DNA from: Rhodohalobacter sp. SW132
GTDB lineage: Bacteria; Bacteroidota; Rhodothermia; Balneolales; Balneolaceae
Direction: 5' to 3'
Assembly (NCBI RefSeq): GCF_003390325.1
Contig: NZ_QUOK01000012.1
Location: 103,497-167,496 of the forward strand
DNA length: 64,000 bases
The translations under genes and the position numbers were made by a program. Numbering within the stretch: position 1 is the stretch's first letter; each line of letters starts with the position of its first letter. Below are positions 26,359-36,010 of the stretch, piece after piece. The notes below the pieces were generated by a model. That model worked only from the letters and a program-made list of their open reading frames with translations. It had not been told where the DNA came from and did not search any database.

Positions 26359-27798
26359 TCACTTCTCATCAATTAAATCACCACCGTATAAATCACTTTC
26401 AGTCTTCCCATTTTTAGCTCGCCCAATAAGCCAGATCACAAATGCCACAAAGAGTCCGGGGTAAAACGGTTCAACTCCCATATAAAGATATCCTTCTCCT
26501 CCGGCCGGGAAATAAGTTCCGAGAATGAGCCAGGTGAGTGATATCAGAATCGGAATTACCAGGGCAGGAAGTGCAAATACCGTTCGAAGCTGAAATATCG
26601 GAAGATAGATTCCCAGTACCGGAATCAGTAATCCGGGTATGCAGACCGATCCAATGACATACCAAAGGTCGATAACGCTGGGATAGAGAATTGTGAGTAT
26701 GATTCCAATTACCGCAGATATCAGGATTCCGGCGCGGGTCAGCCAGTTTGGGTTGATCGATGGCAGATATTTTTTCAGGTAATCACGTCCCAGGGTTTGA
26801 CCAGAGATAAAGAGGTAACTGTCGAGAGTAGACATGATGGTGGCCAGCAGGGTTACGAAAAAGAGCCCCTTCAGGCCGATAGGCAGAAGTTGATCCGCAA
26901 GCACAGGATAAGATAAAATCGGGTTTTCCAGGCCTCCGCCAAGTATTGCAAAAGCGTATAACCCGGTAAAACAGGTAAGAAAATCGAAGAAGGTCCAGAA
27001 CCCGATGGAGATAAAAATTCCTTTCTTAGCAGTTTCAGGAGATTCCGCCGCCGCCGCCCGCTGATGAAAACTGGGATCCACAAACGTCCAGAGTGCAATA
27101 AAAAACCACACCAATATATATTGCCAGCTGAAACCGCCGGTGAAATCGGTATGCAGATCAGGAAGTTCGGAAAAAAGCAGGCCGACTCCGCCAAACTCTG
27201 CAACAGCAAATAAGAGGAGCATTCCAAAGCCGCTGAACATCAGCACAATTTGCAATATATCGGTGCGAATCACCGCCCCGAAACCACCAATCGTGATATA
27301 GAGAACGGAGAACAAGGCAACCAGCGAGGCATACATCAAATAGGGTACATCTCCGCCGATCATAAACTGAAAAAGTACTGCAAGCATTAAGATGTAAGGA
27401 GCCGGACTAACAAGAATGAAGATGGGCAATGCGCTCACACGCCCGGCAAGCGGTGTGTAGCGGTTGGCAATGGCTTCAGGGATAGTCAGCGCTTTGTTGA
27501 GACGGATTTTTCCGGCAAGTAATACCGCAAAAATGGCTGAAAAGAGATAAAACGGAAGGCCAAAAATAAGCCACATCGAAATACCAAACTGGTAGCTGAA
27601 CTCCCCGACACCCAAAATTCCGCCATACCAGGTTGAGACCAGTGTGGCAACAAATGCAGGGATTGTAACTTTACGCCCGCTTAAAAGAAATTCTTCTTCC
27701 GACTCATCACTCCATCCTTTTTTCCAGCTCAGCCAGATCAGAAAAAAGAAATAAAGGAGAATGAGAATCCAGTCGATGGAAAATAGTGTTGCTGACAC
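26359..27798 (-). CDS. Sodium:solute symporter, candidate thiamine-related transporter
   Basis: 479 residues with about 13 membrane segments, the SSS fold (LeuT-like core). Family features: LVSTWYGGILGVGEFSYQFGISMWLIFGLPF, YITIGGFGAVIRTD and ATIMSTLDSYLFISGQTLGRDYLKKYLP. It starts 5 bp after the thiamine pyrophosphokinase gene ends and is likely co-transcribed. That placement suggests transport of thiamine or a precursor, a role known for other families (PnuT, ThiT) in Bacteroidota; no direct motif shows the substrate. Confidence 0.85.
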   Translation of the reverse strand: MSATLFSIDWILILLYFFFLIWLSWKKGWSDESEEEFLLSGRKVTIPAFVATLVSTWYGGILGVGEFSYQFGISMWLIFGLPFYLFSAIFAVLLAGKIRLNKALTIPEAIANRYTPLAGRVSALPIFILVSPAPYILMLAVLFQFMIGGDVPYLMYASLVALFSVLYITIGGFGAVIRTDILQIVLMFSGFGMLLLFAVAEFGGVGLLFSELPDLHTDFTGGFSWQYILVWFFIALWTFVDPSFHQRAAAAESPETAKKGIFISIGFWTFFDFLTCFTGLYAFAILGGGLENPILSYPVLADQLLPIGLKGLFFVTLLATIMSTLDSYLFISGQTLGRDYLKKYLPSINPNWLTRAGILISAVIGIILTILYPSVIDLWYVIGSVCIPGLLIPVLGIYLPIFQLRTVFALPALVIPILISLTWLILGTYFPAGGEGYLYMGVEPFYPGLFVAFVIWLIGRAKNGKTESDLYGGDLIDEK

Positions 27799-27803
27799 AG
27801 CAA

Positions 27804-28490
27804 TTAATCGGTTTGATGATTAATAAAAAGGAGGAGATCACCGGATTCGTACGTTATCACAACCTGGTCTGAAACCGATTCGTTGGACGTACCGTCGAAT
27901 ACCCCGTTTTCGAGTGAGTGGTTGTTCAATTTATACTTTAAACCGCTGCTGGAAATACCAGTCACTTTACCGGAAAGAGGGAAAAGGGAGATTTGTGTTC
28001 CCGGTGTAACCTGTTCGGTGTGTGGCGAATTGATCAGTTTTATATCACAAAATTTATCTCTGAAAACCAGGGTATTGAACTGGTTGTGAAATTGTTTCAT
28101 AACGGAGAGATTTTTTACGGTATGATCCAGTCGCTGCCCGGTTGCGCCAAAAACCAGCACGTTTTCAACTTCAAGTTGTGTGATATGATTCAATGCTTTT
28201 TCCAGATCATTAATGTTTTGATCGGGTTTGTGCAGAACAGGTACGGTAACCGTATCAGGCTGATGAAAACTGTCTAAATCACCAATAATTATATCAGGAA
28301 GAAGGTTATATTGGAGTGCAATGTTACCTCCGCCGTCAGCGGCAATGAACAGGTCTGCCGTATCAATAGAGCGTTGCAGCTGCTCTTTCTCCGGTGGTTC
28401 TCCATTGCACAGTATTACCGCAAGATTTTTGCCAATTTTCATACTATCTGATCGTTTAAATGATCTTGTCGACCATTTACAAAAAAACAT
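27804..28490 (-). CDS. thiN: Thiamine pyrophosphokinase
   Basis: Makes thiamine diphosphate from thiamine and ATP. 228 residues in the family order: AVILCNGEPP near the N-terminus, FIAADGGGNIALQYNLLPDIIIGDLDSF (Asp-rich catalytic region), DINDLEKALNHI and VFGATGQRLDHT, then the C-terminal B1-binding domain. ATG 28490 has an AGGAG box 5 bp upstream; an internal ATG at 28442 (MKIGKNLAVIL) is closer to the start of most homologues. Overlaps nothing; transcribed with the symporter at 26359. Confidence 0.9.
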   Translation of the reverse strand: MFFCKWSTRSFKRSDSMKIGKNLAVILCNGEPPEKEQLQRSIDTADLFIAADGGGNIALQYNLLPDIIIGDLDSFHQPDTVTVPVLHKPDQNINDLEKALNHITQLEVENVLVFGATGQRLDHTVKNLSVMKQFHNQFNTLVFRDKFCDIKLINSPHTEQVTPGTQISLFPLSGKVTGISSSGLKYKLNNHSLENGVFDGTSNESVSDQVVITYESGDLLLFINHQTD

Positions 28491-28554
28491 TTGACTCCTA
28501 ATGATTGAACCATCATTTTAACAGGCTATTTTTCATGCTAAGGATAAAGAATTT

Positions 28555-29553
28555 ATGTTTAAAGAGTTCATCAAAAACGTAAAGAAGTATAGCCGCGTTG
28601 GCGTGTTTTCACATATCCGGCCAGACGGGGATTGCATAGGTTCTCAGGTTGCGCTCAGTATATGGCTGCAAAAAAATGGAATTGAAGTTATTGCTTTTAA
28701 TGATGACGATATTTCGGAAAACCTGATTTGGCTTACAAACTACTTTCCGGTAAAAAAAGCAACAAAGGAGAATACAGATGCCTGCGACCTGTTTATTGTA
28801 GTGGATGGAAACGCCCCGCACCGTTTTGGTTCCTATGAAGATTGGCAAAAAGAGAAACGGCGACCGGTTTTTATGATCGATCACCACCCGAATCCTGAAG
28901 ACGAATTTGATCTGAGCATTTCTGTTGATGATGCTTCATCAACATGCGAGCTTATTTATAACTTGTTCAAAGAGCATGATATCGATCAGATTGATGAAAA
29001 TGTTGCCAAAGCGCTCTATACCGGTTTGATTACGGATACCGGCTCCCTGCAGTTTGATAGTGTGAAACCGGAAACGATGGATGCCGCTGCTGAACTGTTG
29101 CGAAGAGGGGAATTTAAACCAAACCTCGTGGCTGAGCGCGTGTTTTCTAACCAGACACTGCCCCAGCTGCAGCTTTTGAGTTTATCACTCGGCACAGTTC
29201 AGCTTTTTGAAAACAATCAGATTGCGGTGATGACCGTTACGAAAGAGATGCTTGATGATACAGGGACAACAAATGCCGATACGGGCGGATTTGTAAATTA
29301 CCCTCTGAGTATTACCGGGATTAAAGCCGCAATTTTATTGAAAGATCTGGATGATGACGGCGTTAAAATGAGCCTGCGATCGAAAAGTGACGTGGATGTG
29401 AACATATGGGCCCGCGAACTGGGTGGCGGTGGTCATAAAAAAGCTGCCGGGGCATGGCATCCGGGGCCCCTTGAGAAAGCGATCAGCGAAACCGTACAGA
29501 TAGGGTCTAAACAGATTCAAAAACTCGAACTTGAAGAAGAAAGTACTATATAA
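28555..29553 (+). CDS. DHH-family oligoribonuclease / pAp phosphatase NrnA-like
   Basis: 332 residues. The DHH domain has HIRPDGDCIGSQ and MIDHHPNPED, and the DHHA1 domain ends with ELGGGGHKKAAG. Such enzymes degrade very short RNAs and 3'-phosphoadenosine 5'-phosphate. Catalytic aspartates in VVDGNAPH and TGLITDTGSLQF are also present. It overlaps the downstream protease gene by 23 bp. Confidence 0.92.
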   Translation: MFKEFIKNVKKYSRVGVFSHIRPDGDCIGSQVALSIWLQKNGIEVIAFNDDDISENLIWLTNYFPVKKATKENTDACDLFIVVDGNAPHRFGSYEDWQKEKRRPVFMIDHHPNPEDEFDLSISVDDASSTCELIYNLFKEHDIDQIDENVAKALYTGLITDTGSLQFDSVKPETMDAAAELLRRGEFKPNLVAERVFSNQTLPQLQLLSLSLGTVQLFENNQIAVMTVTKEMLDDTGTTNADTGGFVNYPLSITGIKAAILLKDLDDDGVKMSLRSKSDVDVNIWARELGGGGHKKAAGAWHPGPLEKAISETVQIGSKQIQKLELEEESTI

Positions 29554-30751
29554 CCTGCTGCTGATTCTACCACTCCTGTTGCTGATGCAATGCGTTTCAG
29601 AGAGTGAAAACAGCAGCACAGCCAACGGGGATGAGCCGTTTTCAGCAGCCTTCGTTGAAGAAAATTCAGGCAACTCATCTGCCAATGAAAACGGGGCAGA
29701 AGCAGATATCGAAGAACGAATTCACAATAGCCGGGATAACGCGATTACGGCTGCAGTTGAAAAGGCGAGTAACTCTGTGGTGAGTATTATGGTGTCTGCC
29801 GTGGTCGACAGGCCGGTCCACCCGTATGACGAACTGTTCAGGCACTTCTTTGGCGACCGGCTCCAGCGCGATAATGCAAGAATCGGGTCGGGATTTATTA
29901 TTAGTGATGACGGGCTTGTTGTGACCAATCAGCATGTAGTTGGGAATAATCCTACGGAGATTGTGATCTCAACAACATATGGAAATACGTATGTCGCTGA
30001 ACTGATCGGCAGTGACGAACTTACCGATATAGCACTTCTTAAAATTCAGTCGGATGATCCGTTTCCTTTTGTTGAAATGAGTGATTCTGATGATGTGCGT
30101 GTTGGTGAGTGGGCCATAGCTCTCGGAAATCCATTTGGACTATTTGAAGACGGTAAACCAACGGTTACAGTTGGTGTGGTAAGTGCTATGAACCGCGATT
30201 TTCGTCCCGATCCGTCCAATCCGCGGGTCTACCTGGACATGATTCAAACCGATGCTTCCATCAACAGTGGTAACTCCGGTGGCCCGCTCCTGAACAGCAA
30301 CGGAGAGGTTATCGGAATCAATACCTTTATCTACACTGGAGGCACTGGTGCGGGGTTCGTGGGGCTTGGATTTGCCATTCCGAGTAATCGTATCGACCGG
30401 ATCATTACACAGCTTCTCACCAGCGGCAGCGTGATGCTGGACTACAATCCAGGGTTGAAGTTTACCAGTATGACAGAACAGCTCGTCTACCGGTACCGTC
30501 TTCCGTATGTGCAGGGCTTGCTTGTAACAGAGGTGAATAAAGATGGTCCCGCTTTTGAGAGCGGAATTATGCCGGGGGATATCATTCTTAGAATCGGGGG
30601 AGAACGTGTGGTAGGAGAAATGCACGCATGGGCTCTGCTCAGGGAGTATAACGAAGGGGATGAGATGGATATCGAACTACTTCGGGATAATAACCGCTAT
30701 GAAACTGAAATATATCTCAGAAAAAGAATAACCGCAGAACAGACTGAATAA
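29531..30751 (+). CDS. HtrA/DegP-type serine protease lipoprotein
   Basis: 406 residues. TTG start inside the nrnA-like gene, then a lipoprotein signal MKKKVLYNLLLILPLLLLMQC (Cys21). Catalytic triad: His134 (TNQHVV), Asp165 (TDIALL) and Ser248 (NSGNSGGP). One C-terminal PDZ domain (about 315-395) starts at VQGLLVTEVNKDGPAFESGI. It would act on damaged periplasmic or envelope proteins. A single PDZ makes it DegS-like in layout, but it has a lipid anchor rather than a membrane helix. Confidence 0.93.
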   Translation: MKKKVLYNLLLILPLLLLMQCVSESENSSTANGDEPFSAAFVEENSGNSSANENGAEADIEERIHNSRDNAITAAVEKASNSVVSIMVSAVVDRPVHPYDELFRHFFGDRLQRDNARIGSGFIISDDGLVVTNQHVVGNNPTEIVISTTYGNTYVAELIGSDELTDIALLKIQSDDPFPFVEMSDSDDVRVGEWAIALGNPFGLFEDGKPTVTVGVVSAMNRDFRPDPSNPRVYLDMIQTDASINSGNSGGPLLNSNGEVIGINTFIYTGGTGAGFVGLGFAIPSNRIDRIITQLLTSGSVMLDYNPGLKFTSMTEQLVYRYRLPYVQGLLVTEVNKDGPAFESGIMPGDIILRIGGERVVGEMHAWALLREYNEGDEMDIELLRDNNRYETEIYLRKRITAEQTE

Positions 30752-30782
30752 AAAGATTTCGATTTCTTGTGAAAATAGAAAA

Positions 30783-30822
30783 AGCCCCATCCAATAAATC
30801 AGGTTTGGATGGGGCCTTTATC
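30783..30822 (+). terminator. Intrinsic terminator after htrA
   Basis: GCCCCATCCAA (30784-30794) pairs with TTGGATGGGGC (30805-30815), loop TAAATCAGGT, followed by CTTTATC. Strong stem, T-run only three long. Confidence 0.7.
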
Positions 30823-31160
30823 TCTTGATATCCAATTTTGTATGCCTAAACAGTAACCTCAGCTTGACTATTTTGCTGCCTTAATCAATAGTCAGTTGTA
30901 TGGTCCAAAATAAGCCAACTCCTTACACTTTTTTTTAAAAAAAATTTAAATCACTTTTAGAAACGTAATGTGCTTTTTGTATCAGCGTGGGTTCGTTTCT
31001 TAATTTAAGATCGTAAAAGCACACCGTAATACTGAATAAATGATTCTTTCTTCACTCTATAAATTCTTATTTTTTATGCTTTTCGATTGAATACTGGTTG
31101 CAGGAATATTTCCTGTTAGCCCCCGAATTCGGTCATTCATTACTTTACTATTTTTGAGCT
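30823..31160. other. Intergenic region, nothing recognised
   Basis: AT-rich, with long A and T tracts near 30930-30955. Probably contains the rluD promoter. No gene, no clear small RNA. Confidence 0.3.
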
Positions 31161-32180
31161 ATGCTTGCACAAAAAGAAAATAATACTACCACTGAATATC
31201 TGCTTGAAGTTCCTGATGGGCAGGATTCTGAAATCCGTTTGGATAAATACATCACTTCATTCATTCAGAATGCCACCCGAAATAAGGTGCAGAATGCGAT
31301 TAAAGATGGCTACGTTTGGGTAAACGGGAAACATGAAAAACCGTCGTACCGAATGCAGCCTGGGGATAAAATTGAGATTAAACTTCCAAAACCACCGCCT
31401 CCGGAAGCTGAGCCTGAAAAAATGGATCTGGATATTGTGTATGAAGATGATGATCTCATCATCGTAAATAAACCGGTAGATATGGTGGTTCATCCCGCGT
31501 ACGCAAACTGGACCGGCACCCTGGTGAACGGCCTTCTGTATCACACTCAGGAAAATTTATCAAGAACAGATGAGGAGACTCTTCGTCCGGGAATTGTCCA
31601 TCGTCTCGATAAAAATACAAGCGGTCTTCTGGTTGTGGCAAAAAATGATGTTGCACACCAGAAACTCTCCAAACAGTTTGCTGAAAAAACAGCCGAACGA
31701 ACCTACTGGACGATTGTCTGGGGCAATCCGCCTGATTCCGGAACCATCAGGGGAGATGTCGGCCGTTCGCCAAAAGACAGAAAAATTATGACGGTACGGC
31801 CAGATGGTGAAGGGAAAAGTGCGGTTACACATTTTGAAGTTATGGAGAGGTTTGACCATCTTGCACTGCTGAAGGTTAAACTTGAAACGGGGCGTACGCA
31901 CCAAATCCGTGTTCATATGCAGTATGAAGGATATTACGTATTTGGAGATGTTACCTACGGCGGTGCTTCGGTTCGGTACGGGCCGAATACCGGAAGCCGT
32001 AAACAGATGTTTAACAATCTTTTTTCAATGATTACCGATCAGATGCTTCATGCAAAAACACTGGGGATTGTTCACCCCGGTACTGATGAATTTATGCAGT
32101 TCGAATCTGATCTGCCGCCAGAATTTGAACATGTGCTTGAGATGCTTAGAACAAATTGTAAACCCAATTTATCATATTAA
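31161..32180 (+). CDS. rluD: Ribosomal large-subunit pseudouridine synthase, RluD type
   Basis: 339 residues. An S4 RNA-binding domain (about 22-85: IRLDKYITSFIQNATRNKVQNAIKDGYVWVNG) precedes the catalytic RluA/RsuA domain, with the motif HRLDKNTSG at 147-155 (catalytic Asp150), and GRTHQIRVHMQYEGY. RluD modifies helix 69 of 23S rRNA. RluD, rather than RluC, is a likely call from order and length, but not proven. It opens a long co-directional run to 38.1 kb. Confidence 0.88.
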   Translation: MLAQKENNTTTEYLLEVPDGQDSEIRLDKYITSFIQNATRNKVQNAIKDGYVWVNGKHEKPSYRMQPGDKIEIKLPKPPPPEAEPEKMDLDIVYEDDDLIIVNKPVDMVVHPAYANWTGTLVNGLLYHTQENLSRTDEETLRPGIVHRLDKNTSGLLVVAKNDVAHQKLSKQFAEKTAERTYWTIVWGNPPDSGTIRGDVGRSPKDRKIMTVRPDGEGKSAVTHFEVMERFDHLALLKVKLETGRTHQIRVHMQYEGYYVFGDVTYGGASVRYGPNTGSRKQMFNNLFSMITDQMLHAKTLGIVHPGTDEFMQFESDLPPEFEHVLEMLRTNCKPNLSY

Positions 32181-32190
32181 TCAGAAGTAA

Positions 32191-32529
32191 ATGTCATCCA
32201 ATAAAAAGAATATCAATATTGAAGTAGAACTGGATCAAAAAAACATCCCCACAAATATCAGGTGGAATGCAACCGATCTTGAAGGGTATGACGAGGCTTC
32301 CTGCCGTGCGATGCTTCTTGCATTGTGGGATCACAATCAAAAAGATACCCTTCGTCTGGATCTCTGGACCCGTGATATGACCGTGGATGAGATGAAAATA
32401 TTTTTTCACCAAACCCTGGTAACCATGGCGGATACTCTTGAAAACGCCACCAATGATTCAAGAATCAGCGGTGACATGCGTGATTTTTGCGCCTATTTTG
32501 CAGAACGCATGGAAATAAAAGAGAAATAA
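32191..32529 (+). CDS. gldC: Gliding-motility-associated protein GldC
   Basis: 112-residue protein matching GldC: INIEVELDQKNIPTNIRWNATD, then DEASCRAMLLALWDHNQKDTLRLDLWTRDMTVDEMK. GldC is a small protein of Bacteroidota-like bacteria linked to gliding but not required for secretion by the type IX system; function is not clear. It follows rluD by 10 bp and precedes accA. Confidence 0.85.
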   Translation: MSSNKKNINIEVELDQKNIPTNIRWNATDLEGYDEASCRAMLLALWDHNQKDTLRLDLWTRDMTVDEMKIFFHQTLVTMADTLENATNDSRISGDMRDFCAYFAERMEIKEK

Positions 32530-32618
32530 TAGTAGCCGGTAGTCTATTGGAACGGTAACGATTCGTATCTAAAGTACCTATATTCCGAACAGCCTGAAAA
32601 TTTTAAAAAGTATATATC

Positions 32619-33578
32619 ATGCAATATCTCGATTTTGAAAAACCGATAGCCGATCTTGAAGCTAAGATTGAAGAGCTTCAGGATCTTTCCGTAGGGGATG
32701 GAGTTTTGAAACCTGAAATTGATCGGCTGAGAAAAAAAGCAGAACAGCTGCGGGAGTCGATCTTTGCGAATCTTACCCGGTGGCAGCGTGTTCAGCTCGC
32801 ACGGCATCCTGAGCGGCCTTACACACTGGACTACATTGAGCGGATTACCGAAGATTTTATTGAACTTCATGGGGATCGGTATTTCGGTGATGATCATGCG
32901 ATCGTCGGCGGATTTGGTACGATTGATGGAAAATCTGTAATGATCATCGGTCATCAGAAAGGACGGGATACCAAAAACCGGCAGTACCGAAATTTCGGTA
33001 TGGCAAATCCCGAAGGCTACAGAAAAGCGTATCGGCTAATGAAACTGGCTGAAAAATTTGATATTCCCATCATCACCCTGCTCGATACACCAGGGGCCTT
33101 TCCCGGACTTGAAGCAGAAGAACGCGGCCAGGCTGAAGCGATCGCAAAAAACCTGAAAATGATGGCTGGTCTCGAGGTTCCGATGATAAGCATCGTGATC
33201 GGAGAAGGAGCCAGCGGCGGTGCAATCGGAATTGGTATGGGAAATGAGGTATACATGATGGAGAACACATGGTACTCGGTCATTGCCCCGGAATCGTGTT
33301 CTTCTATTTTATGGAAAACCTGGGATTATAAAGAACAGGCAGCTGAAGCATTGAAGCCAACAGCGAAGGATCTGCTTGAGCTGAAAGTGATCGACGGCAT
33401 CATTCCAGAACCCATTGGAGGTGCGCATCGGGATTATAACAAAGCTGCGGAAGCGGTGAAAGAATGCTGCCTGAAGAGTCTGAAGCGCCTTGGAAAACTT
33501 AGCGGTAATAAACTGGTAGATCAGCGTATAGAAAAATATGGCTCGATGGGAGTCTGGGCGACTGCCGGTGAATCGTAG
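32619..33578 (+). CDS. accA: Acetyl-CoA carboxylase carboxyltransferase, alpha subunit
   Basis: 319 residues. The alpha subunit transfers carboxyl from biotin to acetyl-CoA, committing carbon to fatty-acid synthesis. N-terminal helix pair ([17 protein letters not shown]), then [74 protein letters not shown] and [14 protein letters not shown]. Complete. The beta subunit (accD) is not in this window. Confidence 0.97.
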   Translation: MQYLDFEKPIADLEAKIEELQDLSVGDGVLKPEIDRLRKKAEQLRESIFANLTRWQRVQLARHPERPYTLDYIERITEDFIELHGDRYFGDDHAIVGGFGTIDGKSVMIIGHQKGRDTKNRQYRNFGMANPEGYRKAYRLMKLAEKFDIPIITLLDTPGAFPGLEAEERGQAEAIAKNLKMMAGLEVPMISIVIGEGASGGAIGIGMGNEVYMMENTWYSVIAPESCSSILWKTWDYKEQAAEALKPTAKDLLELKVIDGIIPEPIGGAHRDYNKAAEAVKECCLKSLKRLGKLSGNKLVDQRIEKYGSMGVWATAGES

Positions 33579-33590
33579 CATAGTCCCTAA

Positions 33591-34022
33591 ATGATTCAAT
33601 TTCCTGATCGCCAGCCGATAATAAGCTCTACTCACACTCTGCGAAGCCGGTATGGCGAAACCGATCAGATGGGATATGTCTACTACGGGCGGTATCCTGA
33701 GTTCTTTGAAGTGGCCAGAACAGAAATGATGCGCGATGCCGGCCTTACATACCGAAAACTTGAAGAGGATGGCTTTATGCTTCCGGTAATCTCGATGGAA
33801 ATTGATTACAGAAAACCGGTACTCTATGATGAAGAGATGCAAATTGAGGTAATGCTTTTTGACCGGCCACACATCAAACTGCACACCTACTACAGAATAA
33901 CGACTTCGCGCAGCAGTAAACCTCATGTGAACGGTAAAGTGACTCTCTGTTTTGTGGATGCAGAGACACGAAAACCGGTTGAAGCACCAAACGCATTGAT
34001 TGAAAGAATCAGAAAAGAATGA
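33591..34022 (+). CDS. Acyl-CoA thioesterase, 4HBT/YbgC-like
   Basis: 143 residues of the hot-dog fold: RYGETDQMGYVYYGRYPEFFEVARTEMM (Asp/Tyr active site), then PVISMEIDYRKPVLYDEEMQIEV and KVTLCFVDAETRKPV. The D-x-M-G pattern fits 4-hydroxybenzoyl-CoA-thioesterase/YbgC family members. Near accA and cdsA, which suggests envelope lipid metabolism. Stop overlaps the next start (ATGA). Confidence 0.9.
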   Translation: MIQFPDRQPIISSTHTLRSRYGETDQMGYVYYGRYPEFFEVARTEMMRDAGLTYRKLEEDGFMLPVISMEIDYRKPVLYDEEMQIEVMLFDRPHIKLHTYYRITTSRSSKPHVNGKVTLCFVDAETRKPVEAPNALIERIRKE

Positions 34023-34477
34023 AACTTCTGCATCCTTTTCTATACCTCTTCGTATTAGCCGGCAGTCTGTTTATACTTGCAGTCTCTTTCGGGGAGATAT
34101 TGTGGGGTGCTTCAGTCGGTTCAGGACCACACTGGAGTGAGCGAATGTTTGACGGGATCTGTCACCGGATACCCGACCGGACATACAGCTCAGGAAACCT
34201 GCTGATGGCAGTAAATACCCGCTGTTTTGGGGTATTCGCCGGAATGGCGGCCGGATTTATCCTGATGCCGCTCCTGAAGAAATTTACTGTAGGAAACAGA
34301 TGGCCAATTTTATTACTTTTAGCAGCTGTGGCCGTACAGATTACAGATTACGCGGGAAACATGTTTGAGTTGTGGGAAAATACCAATCACTCCAGAGCAG
34401 TGCTGGGAAGTCTGCTGGGTCTTTCGGTTCCGTTGTCTGTATCAGAACTGTTTTATCAACGAAAAACTATAGAATAA
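34019..34477 (+). CDS. DUF2085 membrane protein
   Basis: 152 residues with four membrane segments. Family signature: GICHRIPDRTYS followed by NTRCFGVFAGMAAGF, with conserved Cys-His and Arg-Cys pairs. Function unknown; overlaps the thioesterase stop by 4 bp. Confidence 0.85.
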   Translation: MKLLHPFLYLFVLAGSLFILAVSFGEILWGASVGSGPHWSERMFDGICHRIPDRTYSSGNLLMAVNTRCFGVFAGMAAGFILMPLLKKFTVGNRWPILLLLAAVAVQITDYAGNMFELWENTNHSRAVLGSLLGLSVPLSVSELFYQRKTIE

Positions 34478-34489
34478 AGAGGAAAATTC

Positions 34490-35074
34490 ATGGATGAAGT
34501 AGAACAAAGAGCACCCCAAAATCCTACATTAGCAGACTACATGCCGTCTGCAGGTATCGTAGGCGCAATTTTTAGTGTGATTACATTCGCAATCGGGCTG
34601 GCGATCGGCTATCAGCAAATTGGTTCAGAACCAAGCGGCTCTTTTCTGTCGCCAACCATGCTTGGCGGAGTGGTCATCTGCCTGGTTTCCTGCCTTGCCG
34701 GTGCTCTTGCCGTATGGCATTTTACCAAAGAGGTAACCCCTTTCATAAAACTTGGGCAGGGTGCGGCACTTGGGTTTATCACAGGTGCTGTGATGGTTAT
34801 TCTTACAGCCATACTTGGTGAAATCTGGAATTTTATTGATCCAAGTTATACCGAAAACCTGGTGGAAGCTACCATTGCCAATGTTGAAGCAATGGATCTG
34901 CCTGATTCACAAAAAGATCAAATGATTGACGGAATGGCGGAATCGGTAAGATCACAACAGTCATTTGGTTCACAGATAATCTGGGGAATCCCAATGAATG
35001 GATTACTGAACCTGGTTACCGCAATGATTGGCGTTAAAATATTTGCTAAAAAGGAGAATCAGGAGTCGTTTTAG
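34490..35074 (+). CDS. DUF4199 membrane protein
   Basis: 194 residues, four membrane segments: GIVGAIFSVITFAIGLAIGYQ, GGVVICLVSCLAGALAVWHF, LGFITGAVMVILTAILG and IIWGIPMNGLLNLVTAMIGV, with an amphipathic loop (SYTENLVEATIANVEAMDLPDSQKDQM). This is the DUF4199 arrangement, found mostly in Bacteroidota-like bacteria. Function unknown. Confidence 0.8.
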   Translation: MDEVEQRAPQNPTLADYMPSAGIVGAIFSVITFAIGLAIGYQQIGSEPSGSFLSPTMLGGVVICLVSCLAGALAVWHFTKEVTPFIKLGQGAALGFITGAVMVILTAILGEIWNFIDPSYTENLVEATIANVEAMDLPDSQKDQMIDGMAESVRSQQSFGSQIIWGIPMNGLLNLVTAMIGVKIFAKKENQESF

Positions 35075-35077
35075 AAT

Positions 35078-36010
35078 TTGAATAATATTCAACCAGATTC
35101 ATCACTTATTGATCAGCTGAACAGACCCTGGGTAGAAAGAAAAGGATTTTCTCACTGGGGGATGGCCCTGCTGTGGCTTGTGCTGATGTTCCTGACATCA
35201 CAAGTTGTAGTTGCCATTGTGGCTGTCGCCGTACTTTTTATTACGGGAGAAGTATCCACCGCGGAAGAGCTGTTGGCGGCGATGGAAACCCGCCTCGATG
35301 TTCTGTTTATCGGAAACTCTGCGGGTCAGATTCTCTGTTTCGGTCTGGCAACGTTTCTTGTTGTAGGCCTGCATTCGGGAGCTGAGTCAAAACTTCGCTT
35401 TCTGCGAATGGGGTGGAATGATAAAGTGCCGGGTTTTATGTTTTACGCGGTACTTCTGACTCTCTTTATTCAGCCAAGCGTAATGTTTCTGGGTTACTTC
35501 AATTCGCTGCTTCCGGTCCCTGATTTTATTGCCGAAATGCAGCAGAACCAGTACCGGATGTTCGAAGAATTTCTGCGAACGGATGGTGTGTTGCTTTTCG
35601 GGCTTCTTCATATCGCGCTGGTGCCCGCCTTTGCTGAAGAGATCCTGTTTCGGGGATATATTTTACGGGCTTTCGAAAAGAGCGGCGGAATTATTATGGC
35701 AATCATCTTTTCAAGCCTGGTTTTTGCACTTTTTCATTTGCAGCTCACGAATCTTCTCCCTCTTGCTACGCTGGGTGCGATGATGGCAGTACTAACCTGG
35801 CTGAGCGGTTCTATATGGCCTGCTGTTGTCGCACACTTTGTGAACAATGGGGCAGCGGTGGTCATGGGAACCTATATGCCCGACACAGCGTTTGCTGATA
35901 TGACTCCGGATGCACTCCCACCCATCTGGATGCTTGCTTTAAGTATCGTTTTAACCGTTATTATGATTAAGGTGATCTATCATAATTCCAATTATCAGCT
36001 GAAGTCATGA
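35078..36010 (+). CDS. CPBP-family intramembrane metalloprotease
   Basis: 310 residues, about eight membrane segments, TTG start. Motif 1 is PAFAEEILFRGYI (EExxxR), motif 2 is SLVFALFHLQL (FxxxH), and a third His/Asn pair is PAVVAHFVNNGA. These match CPBP/Rce1-like proteases. Substrate unknown. Overlaps the following gene by 4 bp. Confidence 0.92.
   Translation: MNNIQPDSSLIDQLNRPWVERKGFSHWGMALLWLVLMFLTSQVVVAIVAVAVLFITGEVSTAEELLAAMETRLDVLFIGNSAGQILCFGLATFLVVGLHSGAESKLRFLRMGWNDKVPGFMFYAVLLTLFIQPSVMFLGYFNSLLPVPDFIAEMQQNQYRMFEEFLRTDGVLLFGLLHIALVPAFAEEILFRGYILRAFEKSGGIIMAIIFSSLVFALFHLQLTNLLPLATLGAMMAVLTWLSGSIWPAVVAHFVNNGAAVVMGTYMPDTAFADMTPDALPPIWMLALSIVLTVIMIKVIYHNSNYQLKS

Noticed and set aside
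28491..28554. Possible TPP riboswitch before thiN
   Set aside because: The leader is only about 64 bp and shares nothing with the THI-box core (CUGAGA).
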